Assembly: GCF_000224085.1 (NCBI RefSeq)
Contig: NC_015945.1
Location: forward strand, 3,030,501-3,094,500
DNA length: 64,000 bases
Reading direction: 5' to 3'
Source of the DNA: Allomuricauda ruestringensis DSM 13258
GTDB taxonomy: Bacteria > Bacteroidota > Bacteroidia > Flavobacteriales > Flavobacteriaceae
Shown here: positions 8,979 through 17,478 of the stretch, piece after piece
How positions within the stretch are numbered: the stretch's first letter is position 1
Layout of the letters: each line of letters begins with the position of its first letter
The notes under the pieces: generated by a model
What the model saw: only the letters and a program-made list of their open reading frames with translations
The model's database searches: none
Told to the model about the DNA's origin: nothing
Program-made: the position numbers and the translations under genes

Positions 8979-9436
8979 TGGGACTCAAAAGGGCATTGGA
9001 AAATATTTTGGCGCATTTGCTGGTAGTACTGATGGGCCTCATGGTGCTGAATGTACTTTGGCAGGTGTTCAGTAGGTATGTAATAGGAGAACCAAGTGCA
9101 TTTACGGATGAACTCGCCCGATTTCTTATGATTTGGTTGGGATTGCTGGGAGCGGCCTACGTATCTGGAAAAAATGGTCATGTGGCAATAGATGTTCTGG
9201 CTAAACGTGCCAATGCCAAAAACCAAAAAGTATTGAAAGGATTGGTGTCTGGTTTCATCATCCTGTTCTGTCTGGCGGCAATGGTAACAGGTGGCGGATG
9301 GTTGGTGTACACTACCTATGAACTCAAACAGCTTTCCCCTGCATTGGGGTTGCCCTTGGCATACGTATATATCGTGATTCCCTTGAGCGGACTGATAGTG
9401 GTTTATAATAAAGTTGTGGACATAATAACGGATTGA
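8978..9436 (+). CDS. dctQ: TRAP transporter small permease (DctQ family)
   Basis: 152 residues from the ATG at 8978, which overlaps the dctP stop (TGATG); a GTG at 8975 would add one residue. Four transmembrane segments are predicted. The family motif around FSRYVIGEPSAFTDELARFLMIWLG and KNGHVAIDVL is present. It is the small membrane subunit of the Na+-dependent TRAP complex with DctM. It overlaps the next gene by four bases if that begins at TTG 9433. Confidence 0.92.
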   Translation: MGLKRALENILAHLLVVLMGLMVLNVLWQVFSRYVIGEPSAFTDELARFLMIWLGLLGAAYVSGKNGHVAIDVLAKRANAKNQKVLKGLVSGFIILFCLAAMVTGGGWLVYTTYELKQLSPALGLPLAYVYIVIPLSGLIVVYNKVVDIITD

Positions 9437-10737
9437 GCCTTATGGATTATATACCCTTACTTGTTTTGATCATTAGTTTTGTGGGTCTTTTGGCCATAGG
9501 TACTCCTGTGGCGTGGAGCATAGCTATTTCATCTATGTTGACCTTATTGGTCAGTGTTCCCTCCTTGCCCGCATTGGCGACCATATCACAGCGTATGGCC
9601 ACAGGCTTGGATAGTTTTGCACTGCTGGCCATCCCATTTTTTATATTGTCAGGGGAATTGATGAACCATGGAGGAATTGCCCACCGTTTGATAGCTTTTG
9701 CCAAAACCTTGGTCGGTGCCTTGCCCGGAGGACTCGCCCTAATCAATATTATATCGGCGATGTTCATGGGCGCCATTGCAGGCTCGGCCATGGCCTCGGC
9801 TTCGGCCATGGGGAGCATTCTCGGACCAGAAATGGAAAAAGAGGGCTATGACAAAGGATTCTCCACTGCTGTTAACATTACCTCGGCCACTACGGGATTG
9901 GTGATTCCCCCAAGTAACATTTTGATCGTGTATTCCTTGGCAAGCGGCGGGGCATCGATTGCCGCACTTTTCTTGGCCGGATATATTCCTGGTTTGATTA
10001 CCGGGTTGCTTTTGATGGTGGTCGCCATGTTTTGGGCGAAAAAGAAAGGATATGGTACCGGAGAGCGAAGTACTTTAGGTCAGGTTTTTAAAACCTTTGT
10101 TGATGCCGTTCCAAGCCTATTCTTATTGGTTTTGGTCATTGGGGGCATCGTAGCAGGAATATTTACAGCTACCGAAGCTTCGGCCATTGCTGTGCTCTAT
10201 AGTTTGGTCTTAGGTTTTATCTATAAGCAGATAACGTTTAAAAAACTGCCCAATATTTTTTTAAACGCCTCGGCCACTACCGCTGTTGTCATGCTATTGA
10301 TTGCCGCCTCCATGAGTATGTCTTGGGCACTCTCCTTTGAGCACATCCCACAGGACATCAGTGCAGGGCTTTTGTCCATAACCGATAACAAGGTAGCTCT
10401 ACTGCTCATCATAAATGTAATATTGTTGCTAGTCGGTGTTTTTATGGACATCACTCCGGCCGTGCTCATATTTACCCCCATATTTTTGCCTGTTGTAACA
10501 AAATTGGGGATAGATCCGGTACATTTCGGCATCATCATGATCTTGAACCTTTGCATTGGACTGTGCACACCACCTGTGGGTTCGGTACTCTTTGTGGGAA
10601 TAGGTGTAGCCAAAACATCCATTGAAAAAGTGATAAAGCCCCTGTTGCCTTTGTTTGTAGCTATGATCGTGGCCTTGTTCCTGATTACGTACATTCCAGC
10701 ATTGGCCTTGTGGTTGCCCGGCCTATTTGGCCTTTAA
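9433..10737 (+). CDS. dctM: TRAP transporter large permease (DctM family)
   Basis: 434 residues and about 12 membrane segments. Family motifs include FFILSGELMNHGGIA, GSAMASASAMGSIL, SATTGLVIPPSN and the late LCIGLCTPPVG. It forms the transport channel of the TRAP system. The TTG at 9433 gives a TTGA overlap with dctQ; an ATG at 9442 is the alternative start and would leave five bases between the genes. Together with dctP and dctQ it completes an uptake system for hexuronate across the inner membrane; there is no SusC/SusD in this operon. Confidence 0.94.
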   Translation: MSLMDYIPLLVLIISFVGLLAIGTPVAWSIAISSMLTLLVSVPSLPALATISQRMATGLDSFALLAIPFFILSGELMNHGGIAHRLIAFAKTLVGALPGGLALINIISAMFMGAIAGSAMASASAMGSILGPEMEKEGYDKGFSTAVNITSATTGLVIPPSNILIVYSLASGGASIAALFLAGYIPGLITGLLLMVVAMFWAKKKGYGTGERSTLGQVFKTFVDAVPSLFLLVLVIGGIVAGIFTATEASAIAVLYSLVLGFIYKQITFKKLPNIFLNASATTAVVMLLIAASMSMSWALSFEHIPQDISAGLLSITDNKVALLLIINVILLLVGVFMDITPAVLIFTPIFLPVVTKLGIDPVHFGIIMILNLCIGLCTPPVGSVLFVGIGVAKTSIEKVIKPLLPLFVAMIVALFLITYIPALALWLPGLFGL

Positions 10738-10765
10738 TCGAATTGTAGAATATAATTTTTAACTA

Positions 10766-12142
10766 ATGATACATAAAATGAACAAATTAAAATTCGGAAC
10801 ATTGGCACTCCTGCTGTGTTGGGGGTGTGCTGAAGCTCCCAAAGATGACACACCATGGATTGACCTATTTGATGGGACCCTCAACGGATGGAACCAAAAG
10901 GGCGGTGAGGCCAATTATACGGTAAAAGATGACATGATCGTGGGTTCCACGGTGCATGATACGCCCAATTCCTTTTTGACAACAGATCAGATGTACGACG
11001 ATTTTATCTTGGAATTGGAATACAAAGTGGATCCAACGATGAACTCGGGAATCCAAATACGAAGCAATAGCTTTCCTTATTATCAAAATGGAAGGGTGCA
11101 CGGCTACCAAATTGAAATAGATCCATCAGAAAGGGCATGGAGCGCTGGAATCTATGACGAAGGCCGTAGAGGTTGGCTCGTTAGTTTGGAAAATAATCCG
11201 GCTGCCCAAAAAGCCTTCAAACAAAATGATTGGAACCACTATCGCATCGAGGCGATCGCAGATACGATCCAAACCTGGATCAATGGAGTACCTGCTGCAC
11301 ATTTGATTGATGACAAAACGGCGAGTGGCTTTATTGCGCTTCAAGTGCACAGTATCGGAAAAGATCAAAAGGAAGGAACGGAGATTGCCTGGAAAAATAT
11401 CAAAATTTTGACCGACAGTCTTTCAAAATACAGTAAAGAAATGCCCTTAGCCCCAGTGATGACCAAAAACCAGCTTACCCTCGATGAGGAAAAGAACGGA
11501 TGGAAATTGTTATGGGACGGAGAGACCACTGTGGGATGGCGTGGAGCACGTCTTGATGATTTTCCAGAGAAAGGATGGGAAATTAAGGATGGCGTATTGA
11601 CCGTTCTGTCCTCCGGGGGCGAAGAATCGGCCGCTGGTGGCGATATTGTTACAACTGAGCTATATGGAGATTTTGAGCTCAAAGTGGATTTCAAATTGAC
11701 AGAGGGTGCCAACAGTGGCATCAAATACTATGTGGACACCGATTTGAACAAAGGGCCAGGCTCGTCCATCGGATTGGAATATCAAATTTTGGATGACGAA
11801 CGACATCCAGATGCTAAACTGGGTAACCATGAAGGTAGCCGTACGGTGTCATCTTTGTACGACCTTATACAGGCAGATGTCAATAAACCCATCAATCCTA
11901 TTGGAGAATGGAATACTGCCAGAATCGTTTCAAAAGACAAGCATGTGGAGCATTGGTTGAATGGTACAAAAGTTTTAGAATACGAGCGAAAAAGCGAAGC
12001 ATACCGCAAACTGGTCTCCGAAAGCAAGTATGTGAAATGGCCCAACTTTGGAGAGGTCGACAGGGGACACATATTGTTACAAGACCATGGAGATCATGTA
12101 AGTTTTAAAAACATCAAGATAAAACCTATTAAAAAGCAGTAA
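10766..12142 (+). CDS. Lipoprotein with two DUF1080 (3-keto-glycoside hydrolase/lyase type) domains
   Basis: 458 residues. The lipobox is CWGC with Cys21 (Cys17 if translation begins at the second Met, 10778). Two DUF1080 jelly-roll domains follow: about 28-215 (WIDLFDGTLNGWNQKGG, MNSGIQIRS, HGYQIEID) and about 240-456 (WKLLWDGETTVGWRGA, ANSGIKYYVD, LEYQILDD). Members of this Pfam family are known to act on 3-keto-glycosides, and laminarinase-like folds are typical. Beginning 28 bases after dctM and followed at 3 bases by a Gfo/Idh/MocA gene, it probably belongs to the same operon and acts in the periplasm on an oxidised glycoside. Whether both domains are catalytic is not clear. Confidence 0.85.
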   Translation: MIHKMNKLKFGTLALLLCWGCAEAPKDDTPWIDLFDGTLNGWNQKGGEANYTVKDDMIVGSTVHDTPNSFLTTDQMYDDFILELEYKVDPTMNSGIQIRSNSFPYYQNGRVHGYQIEIDPSERAWSAGIYDEGRRGWLVSLENNPAAQKAFKQNDWNHYRIEAIADTIQTWINGVPAAHLIDDKTASGFIALQVHSIGKDQKEGTEIAWKNIKILTDSLSKYSKEMPLAPVMTKNQLTLDEEKNGWKLLWDGETTVGWRGARLDDFPEKGWEIKDGVLTVLSSGGEESAAGGDIVTTELYGDFELKVDFKLTEGANSGIKYYVDTDLNKGPGSSIGLEYQILDDERHPDAKLGNHEGSRTVSSLYDLIQADVNKPINPIGEWNTARIVSKDKHVEHWLNGTKVLEYERKSEAYRKLVSESKYVKWPNFGEVDRGHILLQDHGDHVSFKNIKIKPIKKQ

Positions 12143-12145
12143 ACC

Positions 12146-13474
12146 ATGACTACAAGACGCGATTTCATAAAAAAAACAACTACAGGTACCGCTGCTGTTA
12201 CCTTGGGCGCTGCAGTATTTCCTTCTTGGGCGAATGCCCGAATTCTTGGAGCCAACGATCATATCAATTGTGCGGTAATCGGTGTAAGGAGCCGAGCCAA
12301 AGCACATGTGTTGGCGATTCACCAAGATGTCAACGCCAAGATTTTATACAGTTGTGATGTGGACGATACCATTCTGGAAGAACACAATGCTTGGTGCCAA
12401 GAGCGCATAGGATATGTACCGAAGGTAGAAAAGGATTTCCGTAAAATATTAGAGGATAAGGACGTGGATGCCATCTTTATTGCTACACCCGAACATTGGC
12501 ATGCTCCCATGGCCATTATGGGCCTACAGGCAGGAAAACACGTTTATGTAGAGAAGCCCTGTAGCCATAACCCTTATGAAAATGATTTGTTGGTTGCAGC
12601 TCAAAAGAAGTATGGAAAAAAAGTTCAGATGGGCAACCAACAGCGCTCGGCCAAAACTTCCATGTCGGCAGTGGAAGACATCAAAAAAGGTGTGATCGGA
12701 GACGTTTTCAAAGGAGAGGCTTATTATTCCAATAACCGCGGTTCCATTGGGCACGGAAAGGCAATTGAAGTACCCCAGACCTTAAACTGGGATATGTGGC
12801 AAGGTCCAGCGCCCCGAGAAAATTATCGGGATAACATCCACCCCTATAACTGGCATTGGTTCCGGAATTGGGGCACGGGAGAAATCCATAACAACGGTAC
12901 CCACGAGATTGATATTTGCCGCTGGGCTCTGGGCGTGGATCTGCCCGAAACGGTAACAGCGTTTGGGGGAAAGTACACTTATGATGATGACTGGGAATTC
13001 CCAGACAACCAGCAAGTGACTTATACATTCCCAGGAGATAAATTCATTACATGGACTTCCCACAGCCGTGGTATAATGAAGCCAGAGCGACCTGGACGTG
13101 GAATCACTATTTATGGAAGCAAAGGAGTAATCGAGCTGAGTCGAAATTTTTACAAGTTGTACGATCTTGGAGGTAATCCAATCAAAATTGAGTTTGAGAA
13201 AGAACTCAGTGCCACCACCAATACCCAAGGTATCGGCGGGCTGGATGTTGATCATGTGTCCAACTTCTTTAATGCTATCCGAAAAGATAACTCTCTAAAT
13301 TCTGATATAAGAGATGCAAGCGTTTCCACCATGCTCTGCCACTTGGGAAATATGGCCCACGATGCCGGGCATACCATCGAAGTAAATACCCAAACAGGCA
13401 AGGTCTTGAACAGTGAAAAAGCCATGCAGGGTTGGAAAAGGGAGTACGAAAAAGGCTGGGAACCTAAACTTTAA
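12146..13474 (+). CDS. Tat-exported Gfo/Idh/MocA family oxidoreductase
   Basis: 442 residues. A twin-arginine signal (TTRRDFIKK, hydrophobic stretch, then SWANA) precedes a Rossmann domain with a VIGVRSRAKAH dinucleotide loop, ATPEHWHAPMA and VEKPCSHN. The C-terminal domain has NWHWFRNWGTGEIHNNGTHEIDICRWAL, whose His residues are typical of this family. Tat export implies folding with bound NAD(P) before export, so the cofactor may be recycled on the enzyme. Such proteins paired with DUF1080 are known from 3-keto-glycoside pathways in Bacteroides. Substrate is unknown; a glucuronide or product of glucuronan breakdown would fit the operon. Confidence 0.88.
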   Translation: MTTRRDFIKKTTTGTAAVTLGAAVFPSWANARILGANDHINCAVIGVRSRAKAHVLAIHQDVNAKILYSCDVDDTILEEHNAWCQERIGYVPKVEKDFRKILEDKDVDAIFIATPEHWHAPMAIMGLQAGKHVYVEKPCSHNPYENDLLVAAQKKYGKKVQMGNQQRSAKTSMSAVEDIKKGVIGDVFKGEAYYSNNRGSIGHGKAIEVPQTLNWDMWQGPAPRENYRDNIHPYNWHWFRNWGTGEIHNNGTHEIDICRWALGVDLPETVTAFGGKYTYDDDWEFPDNQQVTYTFPGDKFITWTSHSRGIMKPERPGRGITIYGSKGVIELSRNFYKLYDLGGNPIKIEFEKELSATTNTQGIGGLDVDHVSNFFNAIRKDNSLNSDIRDASVSTMLCHLGNMAHDAGHTIEVNTQTGKVLNSEKAMQGWKREYEKGWEPKL

Positions 13475-13479
13475 ATGGT

Positions 13480-14655
13480 ATGAAGCGACGAGACTTTATG
13501 GTTAAAGGTAGTTTGGCCGGTTCCGCAGTCTTATATGCTCCAACAGTGCTGGGGTACGGAACCCACAGTCCAAACGAAACCATAAATGTTGGTATTGTTG
13601 GAACAGGGGACCGGGGCGGTGGACTTATCCCTTTCATCAACCAGATTCCCAATATGAGGGTAGTCGCCTGTTGTGACATCATTCCCTTTAGACTTAGCTC
13701 GGGACTTTCAAAAGTAGAAGGCAAGGCCAAAGGATATTCTGACTACAAAAAAATGTTGGAGGACAAGGATGTGGATGCCGTTTTGGTGGCAACTCCGTTC
13801 AGTACACATTCCAAAATCGTTGTCGATGCTTTACAGGCAGGAAAGCATGTGTACGGAGAAAAGACCATGGCAAAGGGATATGAGGGCATCAAGGAATTGG
13901 TAGCGGCGACCGATGCATCCAAGAGCATATTTCAAGCAGGTCACCAATATCATAGCTCCCGTTTATATTCACATATCGTGGACGAAATCAAACAAGGGAA
14001 AATAGGCAAGATAACAGCCTTTGAGTGCCAATGGAACCGAAATGGAAATTGGCGCCGTCCTGTACCCGACCCAAAATGGGAGCGCATGATCAACTGGCGA
14101 ATGTACCGCGAATATTCAGGTGGTCTTTTGGCCGAACTCTGTTCGCACCAACTGGATTTTGCCAATTGGGTATTGGATGCCACACCCGAAAAGGTCATGG
14201 GCATAGGGGGCATCGATTACTGGAAAGATGGCAGGGAAACCTATGACAATATACACCTTATCTACAGCTACCCCGAAGGGGTGCGGGCATCATTTACCTG
14301 CCTTACCAGTAATGCGATGGGCGATTACAAGGTCAAGGTAATGGGGGATAAAGGAACGTATATTTTGGATTATGTCAAGGCTTGGTACTATCCCGAGGGA
14401 AGTTACCAAAAAGAGATCGGTGAGGTCGATGGCGTTTCAGGGGCCACCTTAAATTGGGATCAAGGCCGGGGGATTCCATTGGAGTTTGACCATGAAGACC
14501 CCAGTAAGCAGGCTTTGATTGACTTCAGAGACAATATCATAAACAATACGCTGCCCGTTTCCAACGCCAAAACAGGTGCCATGGCCGCAGCTTGTGTGCA
14601 AATGGGACTGGACGCCATGTATAACGATAAAATTGTGGTCGATGCACGGATTTGA
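13480..14655 (+). CDS. Second Tat-exported Gfo/Idh/MocA family oxidoreductase
   Basis: 391 residues. It begins with KRRDFMVKGSLAG, a Tat-type signal, followed by a Rossmann motif (VGIVGTGDRGGG), VATPFSTHSK and GEKTMAKGYEG, where the usual EKP is replaced by EKT. The C-terminal domain has YREYSGGLLAELCSHQLDFANWVL. It starts five bases after the preceding paralogue and is the last gene of the operon. The pair may catalyse oxidation and back-reduction of a glycoside and its product, or may act on different substrates; sequence alone does not decide. It is clearly diverged from its neighbour, so the two are not a recent duplication. Confidence 0.88.
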   Translation: MKRRDFMVKGSLAGSAVLYAPTVLGYGTHSPNETINVGIVGTGDRGGGLIPFINQIPNMRVVACCDIIPFRLSSGLSKVEGKAKGYSDYKKMLEDKDVDAVLVATPFSTHSKIVVDALQAGKHVYGEKTMAKGYEGIKELVAATDASKSIFQAGHQYHSSRLYSHIVDEIKQGKIGKITAFECQWNRNGNWRRPVPDPKWERMINWRMYREYSGGLLAELCSHQLDFANWVLDATPEKVMGIGGIDYWKDGRETYDNIHLIYSYPEGVRASFTCLTSNAMGDYKVKVMGDKGTYILDYVKAWYYPEGSYQKEIGEVDGVSGATLNWDQGRGIPLEFDHEDPSKQALIDFRDNIINNTLPVSNAKTGAMAAACVQMGLDAMYNDKIVVDARI

Positions 14656-15102
14656 TGATAGGTATGATCTGCCCCATATTATTGCTAAATAATCAGTTAG
14701 TCCCTCAATTTTAACCCATTGGTAAAATATACGGAATTATTTTCTTGAGCTTGTAACTGTCCGATAAATATTGAAAAAGCTACTAAGATTAAAACTCGTG
14801 ATGTCATTGTATTTGGTTTACTTTTTATTCTAATAGATGCTCCATATAGAATGACAATGCTTATTTTCAATACCCTGACTTATTTGCAGTTTTTTTCAAC
14901 TTTGTATGATTAAGCTTTCTTTTTTATTTGCGGATATTTTTGATGCAATAGATATTGAAATCCACTATAATCGGATAATTGTCCTATTGTCTCAACTGGC
15001 TGATAGGGGGCAGGACAAACTACTTCAAATTGGCATCCATCCGAGGAAAGCTAAAGAGGCTGGACGAATGGTTACCCAACAGGATTTGGTCTTATTCTTT
15101 GT
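14656..15102. other. Intergenic region after the hexuronate operon, no gene recognised
   Basis: 447 bases between convergent transcripts. It is AT-rich, and an imperfect palindrome (TTTTAA...TAAAA around 14709-14728) is the only structure seen. A plus-strand frame from 14906 runs into the MarR gene on the other strand; it has no recognisable similarity and is not called. Confidence 0.5.
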
Positions 15103-15708
15103 TTACGTAATCCTTTCGTGTTCAGGGCAGTCCAAACGAATTTCAGATTCAGTAAGTTTTGTTTTCAGTAGATTACAATAATGATTTCCGTTTTCACCAT
15201 TGTAAAAAGAGCAGGTAAAACACATGCGTTGAATGGTAATGACACCAGACTTGTTTAGGTCATAAATCAATTTCAGCAACCCGTTAAGCATTGTTGTTTT
15301 CTGTTCTTGTGTTAGTTTTTCAATCGGTTGTTCGATGGAAGAAGCAAAGAATGATGCTTTTTTAGCAATATTTTTTCCTTCGTCAGTAAGTGAAAGGGAA
15401 TAGCTTCTTGTGTCGGTAGGGTCTGTTTCTTTGGTAACCAATTCTTTGGAGAGTAAAACCCTAACACTATCGCTAATAGTGGCTTTTGTCATATTGAACT
15501 CGTCTGCCAAATATCCCACTTTACATTTTTCCAAGGAATGGAAAGAGATGAATATCAAAATTTGAATTTGTATCGGGCTTAATGAGTTTTCTTTACTTTC
15601 GTTCCAAAGCAATACCCTGAATGCTTCCGAAATACGTTCCAAAGCAACCACAATTCGGCTTTCTATTTTTTGGTTTTGTTCGTTTAAATTGAATGATGGA
15701 TATTTCAT
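15103..15708 (-). CDS. MarR-family regulator with C-terminal Cys/His cluster
   Basis: 201 residues from the ATG at 15708, which overlaps the upstream gene's stop (ATGA); a longer frame to 15738 is less likely. The winged helix covers about residues 45-125 (LSPIQIQILIFIS, GYLADEFNMTKATISDSVRVLLSKELV, DPTDTRSYSLSLTDEGK). After about residue 155 an unusual tail holds Cys163, Cys166, Cys178 and Cys194, with His176 and His197, suggesting a metal, Fe-S or thiol-redox sensor. It is last in a four-gene operon, and palindromes near TTAGGAnTCCTAA lie before the operon and before the CPVC gene, so it probably autoregulates. Confidence 0.88.
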   Translation of the reverse strand: MKYPSFNLNEQNQKIESRIVVALERISEAFRVLLWNESKENSLSPIQIQILIFISFHSLEKCKVGYLADEFNMTKATISDSVRVLLSKELVTKETDPTDTRSYSLSLTDEGKNIAKKASFFASSIEQPIEKLTQEQKTTMLNGLLKLIYDLNKSGVITIQRMCFTCSFYNGENGNHYCNLLKTKLTESEIRLDCPEHERIT

Positions 15709-16061
15709 AGTGTCATATTTTTGCCCACATAGACCCAAGCCTTTTTTCCTGATTCAAAAGTTTCAAGTATTCTATGGTATTCACTTACTTCATAGTTGTC
15801 GGTTTCAGCAAGCTCGGTGTTCGTAATTTCAAATAGCATGCCTTCAATAAAATCACTTTCGTGTGCGGATTTTACGGCAATTGGGTGATGTTCCAGCTGA
15901 CTTTTAGCAAGGACTGTTGTATCTGTAATTTGTATTTTTTCAGTTTTATACCCGATCAATCTATCTCGCTCTCCTTTTAAGGTCCGACCGTAATTTTCAA
16001 TTTGTACCTTCTCTAACTGTAAGGTGCCGTAAGAGAATAATAAATGTGTTGTCCCTTTCAT
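15705..16061 (-). CDS. Gamma-glutamylcyclotransferase-like (AIG2/GGCT) protein
   Basis: 118 residues from the ATG at 16061 (ATGA overlap with the DUF2024 gene). The N-terminal LFSYGTLQLEKVQ is the substrate-loop motif (YGTL) of the GGCT/AIG2 fold. EGMLFEI and the late KAWVYVG also fit. The catalytic Glu of GGCT enzymes may be the Glu in ETDNYE around residue 92, but this was not verified by alignment. A role in cleaving gamma-glutamyl amides or glutathione-like compounds would suit a thiol-stress operon; the true substrate is unknown. Confidence 0.85.
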   Translation of the reverse strand: MKGTTHLLFSYGTLQLEKVQIENYGRTLKGERDRLIGYKTEKIQITDTTVLAKSQLEHHPIAVKSAHESDFIEGMLFEITNTELAETDNYEVSEYHRILETFESGKKAWVYVGKNMTL

Positions 16062-16321
16062 CTGCAATTTTCCATTTCAACGATAAAATACCCTTTTTGC
16101 TTAATCTCAGCTTCCCATTGGGGCCGTACTGTTTCCATGTGGCAGAACCTACATTCTTTTGATGTTAAAGCTCGTCCTTCTTGAGCTTTGGTTTTTAAAT
16201 ATTCTTTACCATAACCGTAAATTAAGGCTGTATCCCTAATTTCTTCAGGAGCAATAATGTCAAAGTGCATTACGCTACCGTCTTTTTTGGTTACATAGGT
16301 GTCCCAAACTGCTACTTTCAT
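16058..16321 (-). CDS. DUF2024 family protein
   Basis: 87 residues from the ATG at 16321; an upstream extension of the frame to 16426 would overlap the preceding gene and is rejected. MKVAVWDTYVTKKDGSVMHFDIIAPEE is the typical DUF2024 opening; the later part contains CRFCH (Cys-x2-Cys-His), a possible metal or redox site. No enzymatic function is known to me. It is the second gene of the MarR operon and is preceded by a 35-base palindrome that separates it from the exported protein gene. Confidence 0.88.
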   Translation of the reverse strand: MKVAVWDTYVTKKDGSVMHFDIIAPEEIRDTALIYGYGKEYLKTKAQEGRALTSKECRFCHMETVRPQWEAEIKQKGYFIVEMENCR

Positions 16322-16348
16322 TTTTGTTTCATTTTGATAAAAAGGAAA

Positions 16349-16383
16349 GCCCTGTAAAGATAGGAATCCTAACTTTACAGGGC
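16349..16383. promoter_or_regulatory. 35-base near-perfect palindrome: hairpin with an embedded MarR-type operator
   Basis: GCCCTGTAAAG (16349-16359) and CTTTACAGGGC (16373-16383) are perfect 11-bp arms, and the spacer itself contains TAGGAATCCTA (16361-16371). On the minus strand it follows the stop of the exported-protein gene and is followed by TTTCCTTTTT, so it can act as a leaky terminator. Its core matches the TTAGGAnTCCTAA motif found before the operon and before the thioredoxin-like gene. Confidence 0.65.
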
Positions 16384-16391
16384 AAAAAATA

Positions 16392-17120
16392 TTACTTGAC
16401 TTTATAGGGTAGCGACAGGTCGCCACTTGCTACTGAATACACTTTGTAAACACCAAGCATTGGCTTGTCTCCCCCAACTTCTCCGCTTGTATTGACTTGC
16501 ATAAAGGCTGTAACTCCATCATAGGAAAAATTCGTTTTGTTGTTCATTCGATAATCGGGAACAACTACTCGTATTGTATTCTTGTTTGTGATGACTTGAA
16601 AACCTGGTGAGTCCATATACATGGGCATTCCCGGATTGGTCGGCGGTAAAACCACACTAGTGTCTTTTGGGTCAAATTGCTTTACGGCCAAACCGCCTTC
16701 CACACGGTTGTCATCGGTTAAGACCACCCAATGCGGATGCCAAACAATGCCGTCATTGACAAAATTTAGGTCAGCATTTTCGTCCCAAAGTGGCGTGTCA
16801 TCAAAGTCGGGATGTGAGGTCAAGGCAAGTGCCACAATGCCTTCGGTATCGCCAAAGCCAACATCGGTAGATTTTAAAGTAGTTGGAAATACGTAACCTA
16901 AAACAGGTGCTCCATTCATTTGACCTGCTGGTGTTGGCGTTGTTTTCCCTGCTGTTCCTTTTACGGTAATTTCCCAAATGGTAGCTGCAATGTCATCCGA
17001 GTGCTTTACGCTCACATTTTTAATTTGGAAATCGTCATTGTCGTAGTCTTTGCATTTGTCGCAGGCATAACTCTTAACAGCGAAAAGGGAAACTCCAAGA
17101 AGAAAGAATAATTGTTTCAT
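16392..17120 (-). CDS. Exported protein of unknown function with N-terminal CxxC
   Basis: 242 residues. A Sec signal peptide is followed by ACDKCKDYDND, so the mature protein begins close to a CxxC pair. The body looks like a secreted beta-rich domain with GYVFPTTLKSTDVGFG, an HPHW segment that could bind metal, and VVVPDYRMNNKTNF. I do not recognise a family. It is first in the operon with DUF2024, GGCT and MarR, preceded by candidate MarR operators at 17147-17180. Exported and redox-related is the most that can be inferred. Confidence 0.75.
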   Translation of the reverse strand: MKQLFFLLGVSLFAVKSYACDKCKDYDNDDFQIKNVSVKHSDDIAATIWEITVKGTAGKTTPTPAGQMNGAPVLGYVFPTTLKSTDVGFGDTEGIVALALTSHPDFDDTPLWDENADLNFVNDGIVWHPHWVVLTDDNRVEGGLAVKQFDPKDTSVVLPPTNPGMPMYMDSPGFQVITNKNTIRVVVPDYRMNNKTNFSYDGVTAFMQVNTSGEVGGDKPMLGVYKVYSVASGDLSLPYKVK

Positions 17121-17146
17121 TATTTATTGAATTTAAATTGTTAAAA

Positions 17147-17180
17147 GTTAGGAGCCTTACAATAAATTAGGACTCCTAAC
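17147..17180 (-). promoter_or_regulatory. Candidate MarR operators upstream of the exported-protein operon
   Basis: TTAGGACTCCTAA (17167-17179) is a perfect 13-bp palindrome around one central base. About 20 bases nearer the gene, TTAGGAGCCTTA (17148-17159) is a degenerate copy. The outer GTTAGGAG (17147-17154) and CTCCTAAC (17173-17180) also form perfect 8-bp arms. The spacing, about two helical turns, suits two dimers on one face. Confidence 0.6.
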
Positions 17181-17197
17181 TTATTGATATAAATTTT

Positions 17198-17431
17198 TTA
17201 GCCTTTTACATCGGCCACAGATGCGCCAAAATTGATGTGCAATACATTCCCATTTGGTGTTAGCAAAGCTGGAACAGAGTTTACTCCTGCTTTTTCTGCT
17301 TCTGCGATTCGGTCGCGGTCTTCGCCAATGTGAACAAGTTCAACATTTTCCACACCAATTAGATTAACGATGTCGTGCTCTGCACTCACGCATACTGGAC
17401 ATCCTGCGTGATAGAAAATTGATTTAGCCAT
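17198..17431 (-). CDS. Thioredoxin/glutaredoxin-like protein with CPVC motif
   Basis: 77 residues from MAKSIFYHAGCPVCVSAE; the upstream extension of the frame to 17497 runs through the candidate promoter and is rejected. The fold is that of a minimal thioredoxin: CPVC active site early, then HIGEDRDRIAEAEKAGVNSVPALL with the cis-Pro, then a final strand. It probably performs thiol-disulfide exchange in the cytoplasm. It is a separate transcript from the following operon, but shares the AGGAnTCCT motif in its promoter, so the MarR protein probably controls it. Confidence 0.85.
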   Translation of the reverse strand: MAKSIFYHAGCPVCVSAEHDIVNLIGVENVELVHIGEDRDRIAEAEKAGVNSVPALLTPNGNVLHINFGASVADVKG

Positions 17432-17478
17432 TTGATTAAGGTTTAAATTGTGTTTTGGCACTATTGCCGATGTAAATA

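Noticed and set aside
14906..15181. Plus-strand ORF of 91 codons between the hexuronate operon and the MarR gene
   Set aside because: It overlaps the 3' end of the well-supported MarR gene on the other strand, shows no recognisable family and has no convincing start context.
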